A stretch of DNA of 64,000 nucleotides from an uncultured bacterium (lineage in GTDB: Bacteria > Cyanobacteriota > Vampirovibrionia > Gastranaerophilales > Gastranaerophilaceae), in NCBI GenBank assembly GCA_949283255.1, contig CASDRS010000004.1:62001-126000 (forward strand), in the 5' to 3' direction. Shown here piece after piece: positions 54,538-63,723 of this stretch (positions within the stretch are counted from its first letter, which is position 1; each line of letters starts with the position of its first letter). Position numbers and translations under genes: made by a program. Under the pieces are notes generated by a model, which saw nothing but the letters and a program-made list of their open reading frames with translations, had not been told where the DNA came from and did not search any database.

Positions 54538-55799
54538 GAAGAATCATTGTTCAAAAATTTGGCGGAACATCAGTTGCCGACACGGAAAAGATCAAAAATG
54601 TAGCCAAAACAGTAATCAACGAAAAGAAAAACGGAAATAACGTAGTAGTTGTCGTTTCGGCTATGGGACATACTACAGATTACCTTGTAAAGATGGCAAA
54701 AGACTTAAGCAAAACTCCATCTACAAGAGAAATGGATATGCTTTTATCTACGGGAGAAGGTGTGTCAATAGCTCTTCTCGCAATGGCAATCCAAGCACAA
54801 GGGTATGATGCCGTAAGCTTTAATGCAATGCAAGTCGGAATTTTCACCGAAAACGTTCACTCAAAAGCTCGTATTGTTAAAATTCAAACAGAGAAATTAA
54901 AACGGAATTTGGCTGAAGGGAAAATTATAGTAGTAGCCGGATTTCAAGGAGTAACGGAAGACGGGGAAATCACAACGCTTGGACGAGGCGGATCAGACAC
55001 TTCAGCCGTAGCACTTGCTGCAGCACTAAATGCCGAAAGATGCGACATTTATACTGATGTAGAAGGTGTATACACAACAGATCCGAGAATTGTTCCACGC
55101 GCATCTAAATTAAAAGAAATTTCTTATGAGGAAATGTTAGAACTTGCCCACGCAGGAGCAGGAGTTTTACACCCGAGAAGTGTTGAAACAGCAAAACTAA
55201 ATCACGTTCCGCTAAGGGTAAGAAGCAGTTTTAAAACTAATGACATGGGTACATTAATACTAGGAGTAGAAAAAATGGAAATAGATAGACCGGTCACCGG
55301 AGTAGCGGCAGATTTATCCCAAGCAAGAGTAGTTGTTTGTGATGTACCTGATGTTCCGGGACAAGCAGCAAAGATATTTTCAAAATTAGCACAGGAAAAT
55401 ATCTCTGTTGATATGATAATCCAGTCTTATGCCAGAAAAATATCAAATACAAATGATATAGCATTTACAATAGACAGCTCTGACAGCGACAAAGCAAAAG
55501 AGACATTGGAAAATCTAAAAGAAACATTACATTGCGGTGACATACAGATTAACTCAGACATCGCTAAAGTTTCAATTGTAGGCGCCGGAATGATAGACAG
55601 ACCGGGAATTGCATCTACAATGTTTGAAACACTCGCAAGACTGGGAATAAATATCAAAATGATTTCTACAAGTGAAATAAAAATCAGTTGTCTTGTAGAA
55701 AAAGCTGATGCGACAAAAGCCGTACAAGCACTGCATGAGGAATTTAAGCTAGGAAGCGATGTCGTAGCAGAAGTTAAAGGCGACCTACCACAAATTTAA
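54534..55799 (+). CDS. lysC: Aspartate kinase
   Basis: First step of the aspartate pathway (lysine, threonine, methionine, diaminopimelate). The 421-residue protein has VQKFGGTSVADTEKIK at the N-terminus, TTLGRGGSDTSAVALAAAL near 145, and two C-terminal ACT domains for allosteric control (about 270-410, with DVPGQAAKIFSKL and DRPGIASTMFETL). The start is TTG, sharing bases with the TGA stop of the TPR gene. It supplies the diaminopimelate used by murE. Confidence 0.95.
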   Translation: MRRIIVQKFGGTSVADTEKIKNVAKTVINEKKNGNNVVVVVSAMGHTTDYLVKMAKDLSKTPSTREMDMLLSTGEGVSIALLAMAIQAQGYDAVSFNAMQVGIFTENVHSKARIVKIQTEKLKRNLAEGKIIVVAGFQGVTEDGEITTLGRGGSDTSAVALAAALNAERCDIYTDVEGVYTTDPRIVPRASKLKEISYEEMLELAHAGAGVLHPRSVETAKLNHVPLRVRSSFKTNDMGTLILGVEKMEIDRPVTGVAADLSQARVVVCDVPDVPGQAAKIFSKLAQENISVDMIIQSYARKISNTNDIAFTIDSSDSDKAKETLENLKETLHCGDIQINSDIAKVSIVGAGMIDRPGIASTMFETLARLGINIKMISTSEIKISCLVEKADATKAVQALHEEFKLGSDVVAEVKGDLPQI

Positions 55800-55850
55800 A
55801 ATTTACTTACACAATATCAGAATATAAATACAAGATATGCCACGTATAAC

Positions 55851-56672
55851 TTAGACAATGCTCTTGTTTAATCTTGATTCACGATTTTGTGACAAGATAT
55901 TTTTAAGTTTCATAATAGCTTGAGCGTGAAGCTGACAAACTCTTGATTCTGACATATTGATAGTTGCACCGATTTCTTTCAAAGTCATATTTTCTTGATA
56001 GTAAAGAACCATTATTATGCGTTCACGTTCAGGAAGTCTTTGCAACGCTTTTTCAAGTTCTTGCTTAACATTTTTTTCTTCCATTTTTTCTTGTGGATTT
56101 AACTTTTCATCTTGTAAAGTATCAATAATTTCAAGACTATCCTCAGAGCTTCCTTTTTTATCATATATAGAAGTCATAGTTGCATCTTCAGAAAGAATTT
56201 GGTTAACTTTTTCAGGCTCCATATCCAAAAATTCAGCAACTTCAGATGCAGTTGGCATTCTTCTTAGCTTTTGCTTCAACTCTTCTTGAGCAGCTTTAAT
56301 ATCTTTAATTTTTTTACGAACACTTCTTGGCAAAAAGTCTTCAGATCTTATTCTATCAAGAATTGCGCCACGGATTCTTATAAGAGCATAAGTTTCAAAT
56401 CTTGTGTTTTTCTGCGGTGAATAACGTTCAATAGCATTAATTAAGCCTTCAACACCATAGCCGGCAATATCCTCAATGGAAATAGTTGCAGGAAGAGTAA
56501 CTTTAACTCTACCTACTACGTATCTAATCAAATAAATATACTGAACAATCAGAGTATCTCTAACCTGCTTATTAGATTTATCCTTAAAATATTCACTCCA
56601 AAGCTGAAGCAACTCATCTTCAGAAAGTCGCTTTATATTGTTATATGAAGTGAAATCATAACTCTGACTCAT
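55851..56672 (-). CDS. FliA/WhiG-type RNA polymerase sigma factor
   Basis: About 273 residues starting at the ATG at 56672 after GGGTGGA. Region 2 is YLIRYVVGRVKVTLPATI, then GYGVEGLINAIERYSPQKN and RIRGAILDRIRSEDFLPRSV, the WhiG/FliA hallmark. Region 3 (PTASEVAEFLDM) and region 4 (LPERERIIMVLYY; MTLKEIGATINMSESRVCQL) follow. It is the natural regulator of the flagellar genes at 59.5-61.8 kb. I did not see a clear sigma-28 promoter in front of them. Confidence 0.94.
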   Translation of the reverse strand: MSQSYDFTSYNNIKRLSEDELLQLWSEYFKDKSNKQVRDTLIVQYIYLIRYVVGRVKVTLPATISIEDIAGYGVEGLINAIERYSPQKNTRFETYALIRIRGAILDRIRSEDFLPRSVRKKIKDIKAAQEELKQKLRRMPTASEVAEFLDMEPEKVNQILSEDATMTSIYDKKGSSEDSLEIIDTLQDEKLNPQEKMEEKNVKQELEKALQRLPERERIIMVLYYQENMTLKEIGATINMSESRVCQLHAQAIMKLKNILSQNRESRLNKSIV

Positions 56673-56788
56673 TAATCCACCCAAGATTGTCTTTACATAT
56701 ACTATTCTATACAAATCGTTACATGATGCATCATTTAAAAAGAGGAAAAAAAAACTGCGCCTCAAATATAAGGATGAGTAGAAACTAA

Positions 56789-56818
56789 AAACCCTTGAGC
56801 CATAGGCTTCAAGGGTTT
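56789..56818 (-). terminator. Terminator after the CorC-like gene
   Basis: AAACCCTTGAGCC pairs with GGCTTCAAGGGTTT with one bulged base, loop ATA. It lies just past the end of the minus-strand gene at 56826. Confidence 0.7.
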
Positions 56819-56825
56819 ATATCAA

Positions 56826-58184
56826 TTACAAATCTTCTTCATCCTTTCGCTCGACAACATCAGGAGTTTTTATTATGGTAAGCTTAGTAATTCTAGCTCC
56901 ATCAATCTCCTTTACGATAAAGCGCAAACCTTTAAATGTAACTTCATCCTTCACTTCAGCGATACGTCCCAAAAGCTTAACGACTAATCCACCGATAGTA
57001 TCAACATCATCATCCTCGAGATCTTCGCTATCCAAATTGAAGAATTCGGAAATCTCATCCAACCTCATCATAGCATTTGCTACATAAGTATTAGGAGCAA
57101 CCTCAACAATATCAGCTTCTTCCTCTTCTTCTTCATCAAACTCATCCTGAACATCGCCAAATATTTCTTCGATAACGTCTTCCAATGTAATCAAACCAGA
57201 AGTTCCGCCAAACTCATCAACAACTATGGCCATTTGACCCTTACGCTTTTTGAACTCTAATACAAGATTATCCATCGTAATAGTCTCCGGAACAAGAAGA
57301 ACATCTCTTAATATATTTTTTATAGGACAAACCTCATCTTTAATAGATAAAGAATACAAATCCTTAACGTGAACCAATCCAATAATATGATCAATATCTT
57401 CATCATAAACAGGGTATCTTGTATATTGGCTTTCTGCCGCCAAGTTATTTAATTCTTCAAGACTCATATCAATAGGAATACAAACCATATCAGTTCTAGG
57501 AACCATAACCTGTTTTGCAGTTAGGTCAGAAAATTTAAATACATTGTGTAGCATATCCTTTTCAGTCTCATTAAGAACACCACCGTTATAACTTGCATTA
57601 ACAAGCATATCCAACTCTTCTGTAGAATGCACTAAAGAAGCCTTATGAGAATGAGGGATATGCAACATCTTCAATACAAAATTTCCAAAACCGTTTAAAG
57701 CCCAGATAAATGGGTTAAATACAAAAGTTATAGCCTGCATAGGACGTGCAACCCAAAGAGCAGTCTTTTCAGTATACTCAAGAGCAATAGATTTTGGAAT
57801 CAACTCGCCCAATACTACATGTAAAAATGTAATAAGCGCAAATGATAAAGTCGCAGACACGGTATGAGTAGCAACAGTAGCACTAATACCAGGCAAAAAT
57901 ACAAATATTGGTTCAATAATTCTTGCAAGAGTGCCTTCTCCAACCCAACCTAAACCGATACTTGAAATCGTAACACCTAGTTGAACTGCAGCAATAAACT
58001 TATCCAGATCTTTAATAGCCTCTAAAGCAATCTTTGCATTAAAATTACCTTCTTTGACAAGCTGTTCAATCCTTGTCTTTCTAACCTTAACCATTGCAAA
58101 TTCAGATGCAACAAAAAAACCGTTTGAAAATAACAATAAAATTATTACAACTAAATTAAAAAGTATACCGCCCGTCTCATCCAT
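56826..58184 (-). CDS. DUF21/CBS-domain membrane protein, CorC/TlyC (CNNM) family
   Basis: A 452-residue protein. The N-terminal DUF21 has four membrane segments (about 8-28, 65-90, 105-125, 140-160), typically linked to magnesium or other divalent-metal efflux. Two CBS domains follow (about 215-340: VMVPRTDMVCIPIDM; MAIVVDEFGGTSGLITLEDV), then a CorC_HlyC C-terminal domain. An acidic Asp/Glu-rich stretch near 350 is notable. It has its own terminator; AAGGA lies 13 bases before the ATG. Confidence 0.93.
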   Translation of the reverse strand: MDETGGILFNLVVIILLLFSNGFFVASEFAMVKVRKTRIEQLVKEGNFNAKIALEAIKDLDKFIAAVQLGVTISSIGLGWVGEGTLARIIEPIFVFLPGISATVATHTVSATLSFALITFLHVVLGELIPKSIALEYTEKTALWVARPMQAITFVFNPFIWALNGFGNFVLKMLHIPHSHKASLVHSTEELDMLVNASYNGGVLNETEKDMLHNVFKFSDLTAKQVMVPRTDMVCIPIDMSLEELNNLAAESQYTRYPVYDEDIDHIIGLVHVKDLYSLSIKDEVCPIKNILRDVLLVPETITMDNLVLEFKKRKGQMAIVVDEFGGTSGLITLEDVIEEIFGDVQDEFDEEEEEEADIVEVAPNTYVANAMMRLDEISEFFNLDSEDLEDDDVDTIGGLVVKLLGRIAEVKDEVTFKGLRFIVKEIDGARITKLTIIKTPDVVERKDEEDL

Positions 58185-58262
58185 TAATCTTATATTTTCC
58201 TTTTACAATATATATTATCACTTAAATTATAATATTATAAGCCAAAAAAAGCAATACTCGTA

Positions 58263-59078
58263 TCAATTCCCCGAAAGTTCTCTCAATTGAGTATATATCA
58301 TCGGAGAAAAACCTTTTGTAGTTACAATATCAATAATCTTATAAGGGTTAGTAACACCGATAAGCGAAGGTGAATTTACGTGATAAACACCGTTTTCCAT
58401 TTTTTCTTTATTTGTATGATAGTGTCCAGACACAATAGCAATAACATTATCGTGTCTGTTCAAAACCGCCATATAATCCTCCGGCTTATAAACCTGATGA
58501 GAACGTTCCTCAGTCGGCGGAATAATCGGGAAATGTTGGAAAACTACAACGTGTTTTTTCTTATATTTTGTTAACTGTTGATCAAACCACTCAAGTGTTG
58601 CAGCTTTATAATACCCATTTGAACCAGGGATAGTTTCCTTTGCTCCGTCCAAAACAATAAACACAAACTCACCGCGTTTGAATACATAATTAGGCTTTGA
58701 AGGTCTGTAAAACCAATTGTGAGACCTTACAATTTCCAAATACCTTGCCTTAGATAAACCACTGCTTTTGAAAACATCATGATTTCCAAAAACCAGATAA
58801 TAAGGAACATTCAGTTTATTAATAATTTTTAGAAAAGCTTCCAAATTTTCATACTTAGAAGAGTCAATATTATCACCGGTAAAAACAACAAATGAAATAT
58901 TTTCCAAAGAATTTATATCATCCACAGCAGCCTTCAGCACCTCTTGAGAATAATCACTTGCAACAGACAAATGAGCATCCGCAACTTGGACAAACTTAAT
59001 CTCACCGGCATAAGATACCGACCCAAAAGCCAATGATAATATTGTAAATAAAAATACTAAAACCTTATTAAATTTCAT
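58263..59078 (-). CDS. Exported metallophosphoesterase
   Basis: A 271-residue protein with a signal peptide (cut near SVSYAG, residue 24). Calcineurin-like motifs are in order: QVADAHLSV near 32, FTGDNIDSS near 65, LVFGNHDVF near 94, and the late VSGHYHTNKE near 213. It hydrolyses a phosphate ester outside the cell; the substrate is unknown. The GGAG is 10 bases before the ATG. Confidence 0.92.
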   Translation of the reverse strand: MKFNKVLVFLFTILSLAFGSVSYAGEIKFVQVADAHLSVASDYSQEVLKAAVDDINSLENISFVVFTGDNIDSSKYENLEAFLKIINKLNVPYYLVFGNHDVFKSSGLSKARYLEIVRSHNWFYRPSKPNYVFKRGEFVFIVLDGAKETIPGSNGYYKAATLEWFDQQLTKYKKKHVVVFQHFPIIPPTEERSHQVYKPEDYMAVLNRHDNVIAIVSGHYHTNKEKMENGVYHVNSPSLIGVTNPYKIIDIVTTKGFSPMIYTQLRELSGN

Positions 59079-59161
59079 TAAACGTGAACTCCATTACCTA
59101 CAAGGAAGATTATAGCATAAATTTAAAGCTTATGCTAAAATGTAACACAAGAGGCAAAATT

Positions 59162-59407
59162 ATGAGACTGGACAAATTTTTAAAAGTATCAAGATTAATA
59201 AAAAGAAGAACTGTAGCAAATGAAGTTTCTGATATGGGAAGAATCTATGTAAACGGCAATCAGGCAAAAGCTGCAAAGCAAATCAAAGAAGGGGATATAA
59301 TCTCAATTGAATACGCAAACAGAAGCGTAAAAGCTAAAGTCTTAAGAGTTCCGCAAAATAATGTCAGCATTCAAGAAGCTTCTACTCTATATGAAATTAT
59401 TGAATAA
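59162..59407 (+). CDS. S4-domain RNA-binding protein, RqcP/Hsp15 type
   Basis: An 81-residue protein that is nearly all S4 domain: MRLDKFLKVSRLIKRRTVAN at the start, then VNGNQAKAAKQIKEGD. RqcP (YabO) helps rescue stalled 50S subunits by C-terminal tailing; Hsp15 is the proteobacterial relative. The start at 59162 follows AAGAGGCAAAATT, chosen over an upstream frame at 59084. Confidence 0.9.
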   Translation: MRLDKFLKVSRLIKRRTVANEVSDMGRIYVNGNQAKAAKQIKEGDIISIEYANRSVKAKVLRVPQNNVSIQEASTLYEIIE

Positions 59408-59566
59408 TAACAAGTAATAAAAACTAACTCTCAAATATATTTGACTTTTCGCCAAAAATCATTAAAACTTTTACAAACTCATATAAACGGATGATTTTAT
59501 TTTTAAAAATTAATTCATCATGATATATGTCCGTTACTATATGTAGTGAGTAGAGGTAAGGTTTAA

Positions 59567-60265
59567 ATGAAAATTAACGGTGGAATTGAATACTATCAAA
59601 ACGGAATGCGTATTCCATTAAGGGCAATGCAAGTACAAGCCGAATTGATGGGAATACACAACGAAAACATAACAGGTTTTGATAAAGTCGGATATCAAAG
59701 ACAAGAGGCCGTAGTATCATCATTTACGGAATATCTTGGAGTAAACGGTATATCTAAATCTACCGATGATAAAATCGGTCGTATTGCGCTAACAGAAAAT
59801 CCTCTGGACATAGCACTTGCAACAAAGGGTTATTTCCAAATTGAAACGGATGCAGGTGTAAAACTTACCAGAGACGGCAGATTTAAGCTTGATAAAGACG
59901 GAAATCTTCTGACATTAGATGACAACAAAGTTTTATCAGATGCAGGTATTCCAATTCAATTACACATAGTCCCGGATGACTTGAACAAAATAAAAGTTGA
60001 TGACAACGGAAAAGTAAGTGTATTCAACGAAAAGACACGAAAACTTGAAGGGGTTGCAACTATAGGTGTCGTTGATGCAAGAGGTTCAATTGTTGAAGAA
60101 CCTCACGTAAAACAGGGGTACAATGAGTTTTCAAACGTTGCACTTCAAAATGAATTTATTGAAATGATGCCTATCATTAGAAATTTTGAGGCAAACAGAC
60201 AAGTATTTTTAATCCAAAACCAGAATTTACAAAAAGTTATAAATCAACTTGGCTCAACATCATAA
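59567..60265 (+). CDS. Flagellar basal-body rod protein, FlgF/FlgG family (first copy)
   Basis: A 232-residue rod protein. The N-terminal part has the GMRIPLRAMQVQAELM helix and an unusual HNENITGFDKVGYQRQE in place of the usual NNLAN-TPGY signature. The middle has GRIALTENPLDIALATKGYF and the DGRFKLDKDG loop; the C-terminal helix is FEANRQVFLIQNQNLQKVIN. Both ends pair in the rod. GAGGTAAGG precedes the ATG. It heads the flagellar operon; FlgF versus FlgG cannot be told. Confidence 0.9.
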   Translation: MKINGGIEYYQNGMRIPLRAMQVQAELMGIHNENITGFDKVGYQRQEAVVSSFTEYLGVNGISKSTDDKIGRIALTENPLDIALATKGYFQIETDAGVKLTRDGRFKLDKDGNLLTLDDNKVLSDAGIPIQLHIVPDDLNKIKVDDNGKVSVFNEKTRKLEGVATIGVVDARGSIVEEPHVKQGYNEFSNVALQNEFIEMMPIIRNFEANRQVFLIQNQNLQKVINQLGSTS

Positions 60266-60280
60266 TAGAGGTTTAGAAAC

Positions 60281-60994
60281 ATGAAAAACTTACAAGGTAT
60301 AATCAGAAAAAACACAAACAACGTACTTAACCAATGGGAAAAGCTTGGTTTTGTAGCCAATAATCTTGCAAATTACAATACAAGAGGCTACAAAGGCGTT
60401 AGATTTGAGCAAATGTTGAAAGAAGACGGCTATCTAACCGGTGCGATAAGAACAGATTACAGTCAAGGTTCAATCCAAATTACAAGCAACCCTTACGATA
60501 TAGCAATAAACGGACAAGGGTATATTCCGGTATTTTCCAAGACAGGAGAAGTCGCATACACAAGAGACGGAGCTCTTAAACAAGGCTTAGACGGATATCT
60601 TGTAACATCGGATGATTGGATCGTCGGGAACGGAATAAAAATTCCGACAAATTGCTACAAGTTTGAAATAAAACCAAACGGTGATGTTTACTCATACGAC
60701 AAAGCACAAGGCAAAGGCAAAAAAATAGGTAACATACCGCTTGTTAGATTTGCGAACCCTGAAGGTCTTGAACAAGCCGATATGAACAAATTAAGACCAA
60801 CAGACGAATCAGGAGAAGCAGTCTTGGTAAAAGATCATAATTGCATAGTACAAAACAACTTGGAAAATTCAAACGTAAGCATAATGGATTCAGTAAGCGA
60901 TATGCTTAGATTAAATGCCTCAATGCTTGCAAGCACGAGAATGATGAAAGTTGTCGATGATATGTACAACAAGTCAATTAATATCAGAGAATAA
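60281..60994 (+). CDS. Flagellar basal-body rod protein, FlgF/FlgG family (second copy)
   Basis: A 237-residue paralogue. The N-terminus has GFVANNLANYNTRGYKGVRF (rod signature), then SNPYDIAINGQGYIPVF and YTRDGALKQGLDGYLVT, and an MLRLNASMLASTRMMKVVDD C-terminal helix. GAGG lies 8 bases before the ATG. It is 15 bp after the first copy. Confidence 0.9.
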   Translation: MKNLQGIIRKNTNNVLNQWEKLGFVANNLANYNTRGYKGVRFEQMLKEDGYLTGAIRTDYSQGSIQITSNPYDIAINGQGYIPVFSKTGEVAYTRDGALKQGLDGYLVTSDDWIVGNGIKIPTNCYKFEIKPNGDVYSYDKAQGKGKKIGNIPLVRFANPEGLEQADMNKLRPTDESGEAVLVKDHNCIVQNNLENSNVSIMDSVSDMLRLNASMLASTRMMKVVDDMYNKSINIRE

Positions 60995-61013
60995 TAAATA
61001 AGAGGACAAAAAT

Positions 61014-61361
61014 ATGTATACACCACTAGACAGTATGGGAAAAGTAGGCTTAATGCTTGATCTTGTTTCACAAAGACAAGTAGCATTAGGTTCCAATTTA
61101 GCAAACATGCACACACCGGGATACGTAAGAAGAGATATAAATTTTCAAGAATATCTCGGCTCTATGAATAGTCCTCTTGAGACAAAATTATCACAAAGGC
61201 TTGGACCTTCCGCAATAATTGAAGAACGTTATCAGGAAGAAATCAGACCTGATAAAGAATTAATGGAATTACAAAACAATGCCCTTTTGTATTCTATGGC
61301 AACTAGAAGGATGTCAAACATCATAACAGAGATGAAAACAGTAATAAACGTTGGTAAATAA
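61014..61361 (+). CDS. flgB: Flagellar basal-body rod protein FlgB
   Basis: A 115-residue proximal rod protein with VALGSNLANMHTPGYVRRDI near residue 25 and a C-terminal helix (LLYSMATRRMSNIITEMKTV). AAGAGGA lies before the ATG. Short length and lack of a middle domain fit FlgB. Confidence 0.93.
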   Translation: MYTPLDSMGKVGLMLDLVSQRQVALGSNLANMHTPGYVRRDINFQEYLGSMNSPLETKLSQRLGPSAIIEERYQEEIRPDKELMELQNNALLYSMATRRMSNIITEMKTVINVGK

Positions 61362-61377
61362 GGTAGGTGATATATAA

Positions 61378-61821
61378 ATGGGTATATTAGAATCAATGAA
61401 TATAGGCGGCAGAGCCTTAAGAGCACACGGATACAGATTAGATGTACACTCAAAAAATATCGCGAACGTTGATACACCTAATTATGTAAGAAAAATACCT
61501 ATTCTTAATGCAACCGAAGACATATCATTTCACGGGTTAATGAATGAGATGAAAGAAGATGTATTCGGGGTAGGCACATTACCATATTTAACAGGTGGAG
61601 TAGTTTTTAACGGTAGCGTAGAAGACCCGACATTAGGAGAAAAAATCTACAAACCAGGACACCCTGATGCTGATGCCGACGGATACATAAGAGCCTCAAA
61701 CGTAAACCCTATGGTTGAAATGGCAGACGCAATACTTGCACAAAGAGCCTATGAAGCGAACCTTGCTCTTGTAAGCATTACAAAATCAATGGCTCAAAAA
61801 GCGATAGAAATTGGAAGGTAG
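61378..61821 (+). CDS. flgC: Flagellar basal-body rod protein FlgC
   Basis: A 147-residue rod protein with HSKNIANVDTPNYVRKIP near residue 26, the FlgC-specific YIRASNVNPMVEMADAILAQ near 108, and a C-terminal helix (ANLALVSITKSMAQKAIEIG). GTAGGTGA lies before the ATG. In most genomes fliE follows; here the frame is followed by an inverted repeat and an unrelated gene. Confidence 0.95.
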   Translation: MGILESMNIGGRALRAHGYRLDVHSKNIANVDTPNYVRKIPILNATEDISFHGLMNEMKEDVFGVGTLPYLTGGVVFNGSVEDPTLGEKIYKPGHPDADADGYIRASNVNPMVEMADAILAQRAYEANLALVSITKSMAQKAIEIGR

Positions 61822-61872
61822 AATATTCTTTCCGAATATTAAAATAGATTTGTCATCTTTGCTAAATTTATA

Positions 61873-61901
61873 CTTAAGAAAATTTTTCAAAATTTCTTAA
61901 G
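61873..61901. terminator. Inverted repeat after flgC, possible terminator
   Basis: CTTAAGAAAATTTT faces AAAATTTCTTAAG, one base short of perfect. It is AT-only in the middle and the T-run is weak, so termination is possible but not sure. Confidence 0.4.
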
Positions 61902-62048
61902 ACTGATTTTTGCAGTTATTCTTATTGAAATCCAGCGTTTGCCAGGATAAACACCACCATCCCGTAATCGCAACAGATATTATTGACAATATTTGCCAAA
62001 ACTCTTATATCATCTTTGATAAAAAATACAATCATAAGGAGAATAAAA

Positions 62049-62480
62049 ATGGAGTCATCTATAAAATTAATACAAAGAAATAAAGAAACAATATCAAAAT
62101 TTGAAACAATGATTAATACTGCAGACAAAAATCTAGCGAAAGAATTAATATCCGAAAAAGCATCTTTTTATACACCTGCATCACCTGAACCTCTATATGG
62201 AGGCGAAGGGTATCTGTCCCTAGTATTTTGGCTTAGAAAATCATTCTCTGATGTACAGTGGAAGCTGGAAGAAATTATTGCAGAACCTGAAAAAGTAGCT
62301 GTAAAATGGACACTCACAGGAACACATGACGGAGAATTTCTTGGAATAAGTGCAACACAAAAACATATAACAACAACTTTTATGAATTTTTACTACTTTG
62401 ACAAAGACGGCAAGATAACAAAAGATGTTGCGGCTGAAGGCATGATTGGTCTATTAAGACCTCTTGGACTCAGTAAATAA
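62049..62480 (+). CDS. SnoaL-like / NTF2-fold protein
   Basis: A 143-residue protein starting at the ATG at 62049, with AAGGAG 8 bases upstream. The pattern (start helix ISKFETMINTADKNL, then the FYTPASPEPLYGG strand, EKVAVKWTLTGTHDGEFLGI and the ITTTFMNFYYFDKDGKI end) is that of SnoaL-type ester cyclases of the NTF2 superfamily. In non-antibiotic producers the substrate is usually unknown. Confidence 0.8.
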   Translation: MESSIKLIQRNKETISKFETMINTADKNLAKELISEKASFYTPASPEPLYGGEGYLSLVFWLRKSFSDVQWKLEEIIAEPEKVAVKWTLTGTHDGEFLGISATQKHITTTFMNFYYFDKDGKITKDVAAEGMIGLLRPLGLSK

Positions 62481-62649
62481 AAGATGCCTTGATATTCAAG
62501 AACGGTGAAATGTATCCCACTCACGCGCATTTTGCACAACATAGTAATAAAGAGTCATCTTTTTTGAACAAACTATTCTTATATGACGAAAAAGTTTCAA
62601 TCCTGCAGAATCAACACTGACAAATTATAATATCCAGCTTTATTTATGA

Positions 62650-62655
62650 TATAAT
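62650..62655 (+). promoter_or_regulatory. -10 element of a leaderless promoter
   Basis: TATAAT ends 6 bases before ATG 62662, with no ribosome binding site between. Confidence 0.6.
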
Positions 62656-62661
62656 TATCTT

Positions 62662-63723
62662 ATGAACAGCGAAATAAAAATATCTGTTATCATCCCAATT
62701 TATGGTGCAGAAAAATATATTCACCAGTGCCTAAACAGTATCCTTAATCAAACGTTAAAAGACATTGAAATTATATTAGTAGATGATGGTAGCCGTGATA
62801 ATTGTCCAAAAATTATAGATGAATATGCTAAAAAAGATACTCGAATTCGCGTAATACACAAAAAGAACAGCGGTTACGGTGCAAGTGTAAACTTAGGTTT
62901 GGAACACGCTTCCGGGAAATATATCTCAATAGTAGAGCCTGACGACTTTATAGAGAAATCAATGTTTGGAAATCTATACAAGTTAGCTGAAAATACCCAA
63001 GCCGACATTACTAAATCAGCATTTTTCTATGAATTTGAAATACAGAACTACAAAAATACGGTAAAATTTGATTTTGCAGAAAAGTTCGCAATACCTAATG
63101 GTAATTTTAATATACAAGACTGCCCTGAATTTTTATCGTACCATCCGAGTATCTGGTCTGCAATATACCGAAGAGACTTTTTGTCAAAATATAACATAAA
63201 ACTTATAGAAGCTCCAGGTGCAGGCTGGACTGATAATCCGTTTCAAGTTGAGACAATGTGTCTTGCAAAAAAGATTACATATACCCCTGAAGCTTATTAC
63301 CATTGGAGAGTAGAATCCTATTCAGATAACACAGCTTTAAAAGACTATACAATCCCGCTAAAGAGAGGGAAAGAAACTCACGCTTGGCTTAACCGTAATA
63401 ACTTTTCTCAGAAAAATATTCTTAAAAATTTATATTTAAGAGAGTTCTCTTATGTAAACATAATTCTTAGCATGAAAGGTTTAACAACAATTCCCAAAAG
63501 GATTACAGAAGCAAAAGAGTATCTGAAACTTATGGATACAAGCATGATGGCTGAAAACACTCGGAAACAAGTAAATTTCTTAAATACTCATCCATATATA
63601 TACTTTTTAAGACTCCAAATAAAAAACTTAATCAAAAATATACTAAAAATAAAATGGAATAAATCACAAAAATATATAATATTATTTGGGAGATTTTTCT
63701 CATTAAATTCGCAGCCGAATTAA
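62662..63723 (+). CDS. Family 2 glycosyltransferase
   Basis: A 353-residue GT-A enzyme: ISVIIPIYGAEKYIHQCLNS near 5, then IILVDDGSRDNCPKIID, GASVNLGLEHASGKYISIVE and the PDDF at the DxD place (the first Asp is replaced by Pro-Asp-Asp). A longer C-terminal part (about 100-350) with GWTDNPFQVETM looks like a wall-polysaccharide transferase. It is a different member from the gene at 6301. Leaderless start. Confidence 0.9.
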   Translation: MNSEIKISVIIPIYGAEKYIHQCLNSILNQTLKDIEIILVDDGSRDNCPKIIDEYAKKDTRIRVIHKKNSGYGASVNLGLEHASGKYISIVEPDDFIEKSMFGNLYKLAENTQADITKSAFFYEFEIQNYKNTVKFDFAEKFAIPNGNFNIQDCPEFLSYHPSIWSAIYRRDFLSKYNIKLIEAPGAGWTDNPFQVETMCLAKKITYTPEAYYHWRVESYSDNTALKDYTIPLKRGKETHAWLNRNNFSQKNILKNLYLREFSYVNIILSMKGLTTIPKRITEAKEYLKLMDTSMMAENTRKQVNFLNTHPYIYFLRLQIKNLIKNILKIKWNKSQKYIILFGRFFSLNSQPN

